Positions 17,069-24,400 of a stretch of 64,000 nucleotides of DNA are shown one piece after another. The stretch is taken from assembly GCF_003112535.1 (NCBI RefSeq), contig NZ_BEWA01000023.1, positions 1 to 64,000 on the forward strand, in the 5' to 3' direction. This stretch comes from Streptomyces rishiriensis (GTDB taxonomy: Bacteria > Actinomycetota > Actinomycetes > Streptomycetales > Streptomycetaceae). Below the pieces are notes generated by a model, which worked only from the letters and a program-made list of their open reading frames with translations, did not search any database and was not told where the DNA came from. Position numbers and translations under genes: made by a program. Each line of letters opens with the position of its first letter. The first letter of the stretch is position 1.

Positions 17069-17242
17069 ATGCCCACTCCCGAGGACGCCCTGCAGGAGTC
17101 CCGCGCCGCCTACGAGGAGCATGCGCGCACCTGCCGTCAGTGTCACGTCGACGGGTCGCCCTGCGCCGTCTCCAAACTCCTCCTGCGCGCGTACAACAAC
17201 GCCAGAAGGGCTCAGGCGCGGGCCGACTCCGCGATGCGCTGA
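17069..17242 (+). CDS. Small Cys-rich protein (57 residues)
   Basis: A 57-residue protein too short for routine calling but well supported: TTCGGAGGACCCCC precedes the ATG, and it has a compact charged sequence with HARTCRQCHVDGSPC in the middle. The CxxC plus a third Cys and two His residues could form a zinc or iron site. The flanks are predicted helical. I do not recognise a named family. It ends 14 bp before the convergent NlpC/P60 gene stop. Confidence 0.65.
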   Translation: MPTPEDALQESRAAYEEHARTCRQCHVDGSPCAVSKLLLRAYNNARRAQARADSAMR

Positions 17243-17255
17243 GGAGGCCGCCCCC

Positions 17256-19187
17256 TCAGGCGGGCCGGACGGCGCCGCGCAGCGCGCCCTCCCCGAACGG
17301 GAGGATCGCCTCCTCGCGGATGGACGCCCCCGGACCCGGCGCGTGGATCATCATGCCGTCACCGGTGCACAGTCCCGTGTGGCTGAGGTCGTCGAAGAAG
17401 AAGACGAGGTCGCCCGGGCGCAGGTCGGCCAGGCTGATCCGGGTGAAGGCCTTCGCCTGGTCGATGGCGGTCCGCGGCAGGGTCACCCCGGCGGCCCGCC
17501 AGGCGGCCTGGGTGAGGCTGGAGCAGTCGTAGGACTCGGGCCCCGTCGCTCCCCACACGCACGGCCTGCCCACCTGGGCGCGGGCGAAGGCGAGCGCCTT
17601 GTCCGCCTTCCGCAGGTACGCCGTGCCGGTGGTGCGCGACGTCATGCCGGCCGGGGCCGCGACCGGCGGGACGGCGGCCGCAAGCGGGGCGGCGGGGGCC
17701 GTGAGACCGGCGGTGGCCGGGTACCCGGAGCCGACCGTCACCACGTCCCACGCGGGGACCGTGACGCCGAGTTCGGCGCCGGGGTGACCCGGGGCGGAAG
17801 CCCCGGCGGGCACGGAGAAGCCGGACTCCGCTGCCGTGAGAGGGAGTTCGGGCGCCGGGTAGCCGAGCGGCGGTACGGCGAGGCCGGGGCCGGAGAGCGG
17901 GTGTCCCGGAGCGGCGGTGAACGCGTCGGCGCCGGGCGACTGGATGCCCGAGTCCGCTGCGGGGAGGCCGAATTCGGGCATCGGGTAGCCGGACGGGGCC
18001 GCGCCGGGAGCCGGTTCGGGAACCGGGTAGCCGGTGGAGACGGTGAGGCCGCCGGTCCCGGCGTCGGGCGTGAGGATGCCGGACTCCCGTGCCCGCAGGC
18101 CGAGTTCCGGCACGGGATAGCCGGACGGAGGCGGGATGGCGCCCGGATCCGACACGAGCTGATCGGGGGCCGCGGCGGGGGCGGGCACGACGAGAGCGGC
18201 CTCGGGCGTCGCGAAGCCCGGCGCCGGCGTGGCGAAGCCCGGCGCCGGTGCGCCGAAGTCGGCCGCTGGAGCGGCGAAGCCCGACGCCGGTGTGACGATG
18301 CCGAGTTGGCCCGTGGCGGTGAGGAGCGCGTCCGCGCCGGCGGGTGCGGACGCGCCGGCGGCGGTCGGCCGCCCCGCCCAGGCGGCCGTGATCTCCGCCC
18401 GGAACGCCTGCTGTTCCGCGGTGTCCCAGGGCTGCTGGACCGGCTGCGCCTGGACCGGCTGCGCCTGGACCGGCTGTGCGTCGACCACCGGCAGGACGGC
18501 CGTGGGGGCGGCTGCTGTTACCGGGGCCGGGGCCGGGGCGGGAGCGGGAGCGGGCAGGGCCGGTGTGGGGCGGGCGACGGCGCGGGCCAGGATGTCCCGG
18601 GCCGTCATGAGCTTGCGCCCGTTGCGCTCCTTGGTGTTCTTGAGCGAGGCCTGCCGGTCCGCGGGCGCGGCGGCGGCCGGGGCGGAGGCGGCGGGTCCGG
18701 CCGGAAGGGCGGGGAGGGCGGCAGGGGCCGGCGCCAGCGCCTTGGGCTCGCCCTGACGGGGCTCGGGCACCGCGGGCAGCGCGGCCACGGCGCGTCCGGT
18801 GAGCTCGGGCACCCGTCGGACGGCGGCCTCCAGCTCGCGCACCGTGGAGCTGTCGCCGGTGCGCTCGGGCGCGCCGGCGGACCGGGGCGCCGGGGTCGGC
18901 AGCCGGTCGGCCGGCAGCACGGCGGGGACGGTGGGCCCGACGCGATCGCGAGCCCTGTCGAACCACTGCCTGGCCACCGCGTCGAGCGAGGCGTCGGACG
19001 AGCGGCGTCCGCTGTCGGCGACGGATCCGACCGTCCTGCGCGAGCGGCCCGACATCGCGCGGGTCGCGTTGTAGTTGCCGGTGTCGCTCTCGGCCCGGTC
19101 GTAGAGCGAGTTGACCCGCTGCTGGATCTCCGCCCGACTCGGCTCGTCGCTGCTGCCTGGGGAGCGCGGGCTGCGATCCGTCGCCAT
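17256..19187 (-). CDS. NlpC/P60-domain (C40) protein with long repeat linker and no signal peptide
   Basis: A 643-residue protein. The last 115 residues are an NlpC/P60 endopeptidase domain, with the catalytic Cys in YDCSSLTQAAW and His in SHTGLCTGDGMMIHAPG. The N-terminal 100 residues (RAEIQQRVNSLYDRAES to SLDAVARQWFDRARD) are helical. Between them lies more than 400 residues of Pro/Ala-rich sequence with irregular repeats of the form GYPVPEL...ESGI. There is no hydrophobic segment for export, which is odd for a peptidoglycan hydrolase. The ATG at 19187 has AAGGAG 11 bases upstream. A hairpin with TCCGCCGC/GCGGCGGA arms (19210-19230) lies just before the ribosome site and a second at 19267-19282. 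Confidence 0.8.
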   Translation of the reverse strand: MATDRSPRSPGSSDEPSRAEIQQRVNSLYDRAESDTGNYNATRAMSGRSRRTVGSVADSGRRSSDASLDAVARQWFDRARDRVGPTVPAVLPADRLPTPAPRSAGAPERTGDSSTVRELEAAVRRVPELTGRAVAALPAVPEPRQGEPKALAPAPAALPALPAGPAASAPAAAAPADRQASLKNTKERNGRKLMTARDILARAVARPTPALPAPAPAPAPAPVTAAAPTAVLPVVDAQPVQAQPVQAQPVQQPWDTAEQQAFRAEITAAWAGRPTAAGASAPAGADALLTATGQLGIVTPASGFAAPAADFGAPAPGFATPAPGFATPEAALVVPAPAAAPDQLVSDPGAIPPPSGYPVPELGLRARESGILTPDAGTGGLTVSTGYPVPEPAPGAAPSGYPMPEFGLPAADSGIQSPGADAFTAAPGHPLSGPGLAVPPLGYPAPELPLTAAESGFSVPAGASAPGHPGAELGVTVPAWDVVTVGSGYPATAGLTAPAAPLAAAVPPVAAPAGMTSRTTGTAYLRKADKALAFARAQVGRPCVWGATGPESYDCSSLTQAAWRAAGVTLPRTAIDQAKAFTRISLADLRPGDLVFFFDDLSHTGLCTGDGMMIHAPGPGASIREEAILPFGEGALRGAVRPA

Positions 19188-19266
19188 GGAAGACGTACTC
19201 CTTCCGTGCTCCGCCGCGCTGGGCGGCGGAATCCGGGCGACCCCTGTTGCGGGCGCCTCAAGCCCC

Positions 19267-19282
19267 CTGCCCTGAAGGGCAG
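19267..19282 (-). other. Hairpin in the leader of the NlpC/P60 gene
   Basis: Six-base arms CTGCCC/GGGCAG with a 4-base loop. Together with the TCCGCCGC/GCGGCGGA hairpin at 19210-19230 it makes a structured leader of about 105 bases. I see no known riboswitch core. Confidence 0.45.
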
Positions 19283-19299
19283 TCGAACGGCCTGGCGTC

Positions 19300-19329
19300 A
19301 ACTTAGCCAACTTGTGTGTCTGGTGTGAA
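19300..19329 (-). promoter_or_regulatory. Candidate promoter of the NlpC/P60 gene
   Basis: On the minus strand a TTCACA element (19329-19324) and TAAGTT (19305-19300) are 18 bp apart, close to the housekeeping sigma consensus TTGACA/TAnnnT. Transcription would start about 105 bp before the ATG. Confidence 0.4.
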
Positions 19330-19419
19330 GATTGAGGTCTTAAATGTCCGATACGTAGTCGTGACCTTCGTCTCTCGCCGCCGTCGCGCCGCTGGTCCGG
19401 GGGTGAACGGCGCGCCCGG

Positions 19420-19767
19420 TCACGGTCTTCGGCGACCCGTCTCGGTCGCGGGGCCGCGGCTGCGGGCCACCTCGTCCTGGGCCAGCAGGGAGAGCAGCGC
19501 CGCCACGCTCAGTCCCGCCTCGGCGGGGTGGCGCAGCACCCGGTCGGGCTCGATCCGGTAGGTGTTGCCGCGCCCTTCCCGGATGTGGGACAGATAGCCG
19601 TCCTGCTCCAGGTCCGCGATGATCTTCTGCACGGCCCGCTCGGTGAGCCGGCAGTGTGCGGCGATGTCCCGGATGCGGGCGCTGTTGTCGTCCGCGATGG
19701 CGGCGAGGACGCGCGCGTGATTGGTGAGAAACGTCCATCCGTTGTGTGACTCGGGCACCCCTTCCAT
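19420..19767 (-). CDS. Winged-helix transcriptional regulator
   Basis: A 115-residue protein with a MarR-like winged helix. Helix-turn-helix residues run from IRDIAAHCRLTERAVQKIIADLEQ, and the wing is GYLSHIREGRGNTYRIE. The C-terminus is a short helix and an Arg-rich tail. ATG at 19767 has only a weak ribosome site. It is divergent from the STAS gene across a 125-bp AT-rich gap, so it may regulate that gene or itself. The ligand, if any, is unknown. Confidence 0.82.
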   Translation of the reverse strand: MEGVPESHNGWTFLTNHARVLAAIADDNSARIRDIAAHCRLTERAVQKIIADLEQDGYLSHIREGRGNTYRIEPDRVLRHPAEAGLSVAALLSLLAQDEVARSRGPATETGRRRP

Positions 19768-19892
19768 GAGGCAATCCTATGTCCGAGGGTTCACGTATAC
19801 AAAAACCGGAACTTCATTTCGTGTATTGGTTGACGTGTGACCAGTGCAGGGTGACCCTGGTGGTGACAAGTGGAGTGACCGGGGAGGCGGTC

Positions 19893-20357
19893 ATGCCGGA
19901 ACCTGCCCATGACGTGAACGCCGGAGGCGTGGATGCCCGATCGGGAGCGGAGACGAACGGCGGCGCCCGCCCTCGTCGGCCGGCCGCCGGTCTCGTGATC
20001 CGCGTACGTCCCGAGGGGGACCGCGCCGTCGTCGCGGTCCGGGGCGAACTCGACCTGGACGTGGCCGGACAGCTGGAGCGGGCTCTGCGCGGAGCTCTCG
20101 GGGCCGCGGTCGGCGGGATCGACCTCGAACTCGACGACGTCGCCTTCTGCGACTGCTCCGCCCTGAACGTGCTGCTCGGTGCACGCGAGCGCGGCCTGGA
20201 AGAGGGCAAGACGGTCGCGGTGCACACGGTGAGCCCGGCGGTGGCGCGCCTGCTGGACCTGACCGGCACCGGCCCGCTGTTCGACGCCCCCGTCGGCACC
20301 GCGGACGCGCCCGTTCCCACCGGGGCCGACTCCGGCGCAGCGCCCCGCGTCCGGTAG
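19893..20357 (+). CDS. STAS-domain anti-sigma factor antagonist
   Basis: A 154-residue protein whose central 95 residues form a STAS domain: VIRVRPEGDRAVVAVRGELDL, then the loop DVAFCDCSALNVLLGARE. Ser89 in CDCSALN occupies the position phosphorylated in SpoIIAA/BldG-type proteins. It should bind a HATPase anti-sigma factor and be reset by a SpoIIE phosphatase; several such proteins are encoded in this window. Disordered tails flank the domain. ATG at 19893 has GGGGAGG at 5-base spacing. The gap to the flavin-reductase gene is 11 bp, so they are probably cotranscribed. Confidence 0.87.
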   Translation: MPEPAHDVNAGGVDARSGAETNGGARPRRPAAGLVIRVRPEGDRAVVAVRGELDLDVAGQLERALRGALGAAVGGIDLELDDVAFCDCSALNVLLGARERGLEEGKTVAVHTVSPAVARLLDLTGTGPLFDAPVGTADAPVPTGADSGAAPRVR

Positions 20358-20368
20358 AACTGGCTGAC

Positions 20369-20977
20369 ATGCGCATCGACCACGATCCCGGGGCCCTCGG
20401 CGCGAGCGCCTTCTACCGCCTGCTCACGGCGGTCGTCGTACCCCGGCCGATCGCCTGGGTGTCGACCCTGACGGCGGACGGTCTCACCGCCAACCTCGCC
20501 CCGCACTCGTTCTTCACCGTCGCCTGCACCGACCCGCCGATCGTCCAGTTCACCTCCGTCGGGCGCAAGGACACGCTGCGCAACGTCGAGGCCACCGGCG
20601 AGTTCGTGGTCAACCTCGCGCCCGAGGAGCTCTTCGAGCAGATCAACGCCACCGGAGTCGACTTCCCCGCACACGAGGGCGAGTTCGACGCGGTCGGCAT
20701 CGAGCGGGAGCCCTCGCTGCGGGTGGCACCGCCGCGGGTGGCCGCCTCGCCCGTGGCCCTGGAGTGCAGGCTGCACTCGACCTTGCGCATCGGCGGCTCC
20801 ACGCTGGTCCTGGGCGAGGTCGTGCACGCGGCCGTACGGGAGGACGTGATCGTCGACGGCCATCCCGACATCCGGCGGCTGCGGCCGCTGTCCCGGCTGG
20901 GCCGCGACGAATGGGGCGCCGTCGGCGAGGTCCGCGACCTCGCACGCATCGCCTACCGCGACTGGCCGCCGGCCTGA
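20369..20977 (+). CDS. Flavin reductase-like (FMN-binding split barrel) protein
   Basis: A 202-residue member of the flavin reductase-like domain family. Signatures are VVVPRPIAWVSTL, NLAPHSFFTVACTDPP, the nucleotide-facing FTSVGRKDTLRNV and FVVNLAPEELFEQINATG. It binds FMN and may reduce flavin for a partner oxygenase or act as an oxidoreductase itself; there is no oxygenase beside it. ATG at 20369 begins the domain. It directly follows the STAS gene. Confidence 0.85.
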   Translation: MRIDHDPGALGASAFYRLLTAVVVPRPIAWVSTLTADGLTANLAPHSFFTVACTDPPIVQFTSVGRKDTLRNVEATGEFVVNLAPEELFEQINATGVDFPAHEGEFDAVGIEREPSLRVAPPRVAASPVALECRLHSTLRIGGSTLVLGEVVHAAVREDVIVDGHPDIRRLRPLSRLGRDEWGAVGEVRDLARIAYRDWPPA

Positions 20978-21001
20978 GCGGTCCGGCCCTATGCTCGGAG
21001 C

Positions 21002-21370
21002 ATGAGGAGACCTGTCACGAAGTGCGAGGGCGCCGGGGGTTCTCCGCGTTCCCTGTGGTCGAGCGGCTCGGTGCTGTCGGTCGGCTCGGTCGGCTCGTTC
21101 CTCTCCGTCGGCTCCGTGGGCAGCTGCCTCTCGGTCGCCTCGGTCGGCGGCTTCCTGTCGGTGGGCTCGGTCGGTTCCGCCATGTCCGTCGCCTCGGTGG
21201 GCTCATGGCTCAGCGCCGGCTCGGTGTTGTCCGCCCGCTCGGCCGGCTCCGTGCTGTCCTGGCGCTCCCGCGGCGGCGTCCGTGCGGCCGGCGCGGCGGC
21301 CACGGTCGCCGGTGCGGTCCTGCTGTACACATGGACGTCCGGCCGAAGCCGTCCCCCGCGCCGACCGTGA
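21002..21370 (+). CDS. Ser-Val-Gly decapeptide-repeat protein with C-terminal membrane helix
   Basis: A 122-residue protein. Residues about 15-85 consist of degenerate ten-residue repeats around LSVGSVGSFL (SVG-SVGS-x-LS), with hydrophobic residues at regular positions. This period suggests a small beta-solenoid. A hydrophobic helix (AAGAAATVAGAVLLYTW) and an Arg-rich end follow. CGGAG lies just before the ATG at 21002. The opposite strand is also open (Thr-Glu-Pro repeats), but the plus reading has a ribosome site, a sensible C-terminal anchor and a terminator after it. I recognise the pattern as a recurrent Streptomyces hypothetical but know no function. Confidence 0.6.
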   Translation: MRRPVTKCEGAGGSPRSLWSSGSVLSVGSVGSFLSVGSVGSCLSVASVGGFLSVGSVGSAMSVASVGSWLSAGSVLSARSAGSVLSWRSRGGVRAAGAAATVAGAVLLYTWTSGRSRPPRRP

Positions 21371-21425
21371 GGAGCCGTTCCCGCGGGCAGCGTCCCGAAC
21401 GCCGCCGGGTCCCCCGTGCAAAGGG

Positions 21426-21455
21426 ATGGGCCCCCTGCGGTGGCAGGGGGCCCAT
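21426..21455. terminator. Bidirectional terminator hairpin
   Basis: Perfect 13-bp arms ATGGGCCCCCTGC (21426-21438) and GCAGGGGGCCCAT (21443-21455) with a 4-base loop, between convergent genes. Confidence 0.85.
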
Positions 21456-21496
21456 GATGCCGACCGCCCGGCACGGTCAGGCGCCGGGCTGGTCCG

Positions 21497-24400
21497 CTAG
21501 CGGTGGCGCAGCCCGATCGTGATCACGCCGGTGATCCTGGTGATGACGCCGGTGTCGTGGACGACCTTCCCGTCGGACGTCTTCCAGATCTTGATGTGGA
21601 AGGTGTCCGGGCCGTCCGTGGCGGTGACGCGGAAGCTGTAGCCGCTCTTGCCGTTGACGGTGCCGGAGCCCTGGAGGACGGCCCGGTTGCCGGACACCAC
21701 GAGCCAGTCGAGGTGTCCGGACCGGAACTTCAGGGCCGCCGGCTTCAGGGTGAAGGCGACCGCGCCGGCCGGGGCGGTCGCCCCCGGCAGATACCCGGCC
21801 GAGACGGAGAAGAACGGCTTGCCCCGGGACGCGGAGAGGCCCGCGCCCACCACCGGCCCGGCCGCCCGGTCGTACACGATCACCTCGGGCAGCGTCGTGG
21901 TGCCCGTGCCGCCGTCGTCGTCCTTGACGGTGATCACCGGATGGAAGACGCCCGCCGCGGCGTAGACGTGCTCGGCGCGGCAGCCGGTCGCGGTGACCGT
22001 GCCGGCGACCGGCCTGCCGCCGTCCTTCCAGTCGACGGTGCAGGTGTGGGTGTCACCGGCGCCCGGGTCGGCGATCCGGGCGGTGACGACCGCCCGCCGG
22101 CCTGCCGGCACCGGCGAGGACGGACCGGCGGCGGAGGTGATCGAGGGCGCCGCGTTGGCCACCGTGACGACGGCCGTGTCGGTGCTGCGGCCCCCGGTCA
22201 GGGTGAGGGTGAACGTGCCGTTGTCGGTGCAGGTGACCGACGTGCGGGCGGCGGTCGGGGCCGCGACCGTGCAGGGCGCGTCCTTCTGCACGGTCCACTT
22301 CGCGCTGCCCGCCCCCGAGAGCGTGCCGTCCAGAGCGATCGCGGAGCCCTCCACGCCCCGGGCGTCCGGCCCGGCGTGCACGATGGTGACCGGGTCGACG
22401 CCGGTGAGGGTGGGCACGACCTTCTTGATCAGACCGTCGGCGTCGAACTCCAGCCTGTCGACGGCGGTCTCACGGTGGGTGCCGTCACCGCCGGGGATCG
22501 CGAAGCGGTGGTAGGCGATGTACCAGTCGTCCGTGCCCGGCACCTGGACCACCGAGTGGTGGCCGGTGCCCTTGATGCCGAGGGAGAGGTCCTTCTCCAG
22601 GATCACGCCCCGCTTGGTCCACGGACCGGTGGGGGAGGGGCCGGTGGCGTAGGCGACGCGGTAGTTCTCGTCGCGGGTGTCGTTCTCCGACCACATGAAG
22701 TAGTAGACGCCCTTGCGCTTGACGACGAACGCGCCCTCGTTGAAGCCGCTCGGGGTGATGTCCTTGACCTTCGCGGTGTCGACCGAGGTCATGTCGGCGT
22801 TCAGCGGGACGACGTACCCGTGGCCGTTGCCGAAGTACAGGTAGGACTGGCCGTCGTCGTCGGTGAAGGCCGCCGGGTCGATCATCTGGCCGGGGAACTG
22901 GCCCGCCTTCAGCAGGGGCTTGCCGAGGGCGTCCTTGAACGGGCCGGTGGGGGAGTCGGAGACGGCGACGCCGATGTTGGCGTCGGCGCAGAAGTAGAAG
23001 TAGTACTTGCCGTTCTTCTCGGCGATCGTCGGCGCCCAGGCCCTGCTGTCCGCCCAGCTCACGTCCGGCCCCAGGTCGAGGATGACGCCGTGGTCGGTCC
23101 AGTGCACCAGGTCGGTCGAGGAGTACGCCTTGAACTGCGTGCCGCTCCAGCCGTCGAAGCCGTCGGTGGTCGGGTAGATGTAGAAGGTGTCGCCGAAGCG
23201 GACGATGTTCGGGTCGGCGTTGAGCCCCGGCAGGACCGGGCTCTTCATGATCAGCGCCGACACGGTCCAGGTGCGCTTCTTGCCGTCGGAGCCGGTCACC
23301 TCGTACGTCACCGGCTTGCTGAAGTCGCGCAGGGTGCCCGAGGCCGGGCTGATGCCGGCGCCGTGGGCCAGGGTGAACTGCGGCGCCAGGGCGGTGACGT
23401 CGCTGCCCTCGGTCAGCGGCAGGACGACCGTGCTGTTCTTGTCGTCGATCAGCGCGTCCACCTTCAGCGCCGGGTGGGTCGCCGCGGCGATGCCGGTGGT
23501 GTTGCCGGCGAGCTCCAGGACCTCGGCGGGCGTCAGGGCCCGGTTGTAGATCCGGAAGTCGTCGACCTCGCCGGCGAAGTACGGGTCCGGGGAGTACAGC
23601 GACTTGCCGATGTAGCCCGAGGCGTCCTTGGCCGAGTCGTACAGTTCGGACGGCTTGACGGTGACGCCGTTCACGCGGGCGACTTCGGCGCCGTCCAGGT
23701 AGAGGACCGCCGTCTGGGTCGCCCCGTCCAGGGTGACGGTGAGGTGCTTCCACTCGCCCGGGGTGAGCTGCGAGCCGCCGATCATCTGCTTCTCGCCGGA
23801 CCAGGTGGCCTTCGTGATCGCGGAGAACAGCTTGCCGCCGCCGTTGGAGGGAGTGGCGAACAGGTACCTGTCGCTGTCGGGGCCCAGCCCGAACAGCCAC
23901 TGGAAGTTGTCGCCTCCCTTCCACTTGACGTAGGTGGAGACGGTGACGCTGTCCACGTCCTTGAGCACCCCGTTGGGGATCTTCACGTACGGCGAGTCGG
24001 AGGTGCTGGAGCCGCCGGACATCTTGAACGAACCGCCGTGGACGCCGGTCCCGAAGGCGGGCGTACGGACGTAGGTACCGTGGTAGCCGTGGCCGCTGGA
24101 GTCACGGACGATGTTGCCGCCGCTCTCGTCGAAGCCGTAGTGCAGGAGCAGGTCGGCGGGGACGTCCGGGCCCTCGGCGGAGACCGTGACCGTGGCGTGG
24201 ACCTCGATCGCCGCGTCGCCCGGCAGATCGCCCTTCACCGTGAAGGAGCCGGCCTGCGCGTACTGCGACGCCGCCACGTTCTCCCAGGTGACGGTGACGG
24301 GCCGCTTGGCGCCGTCGGCGTACTCGGCGATCACGGTGGCCGGCAGCACCGGCGCCTCGCCGATCCGTGTCTTCACCGGCACGTCCTCGACGCCGGTGAC

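Noticed and set aside
20989..21474. A minus-strand frame of Thr-Glu-Pro-Thr repeats opposite the Ser-Val-Gly repeat protein
   Set aside because: It extends through the terminator hairpin and lacks a ribosome site; the plus reading has a ribosome site, an anchor helix and a terminator after it. Not excluded absolutely.
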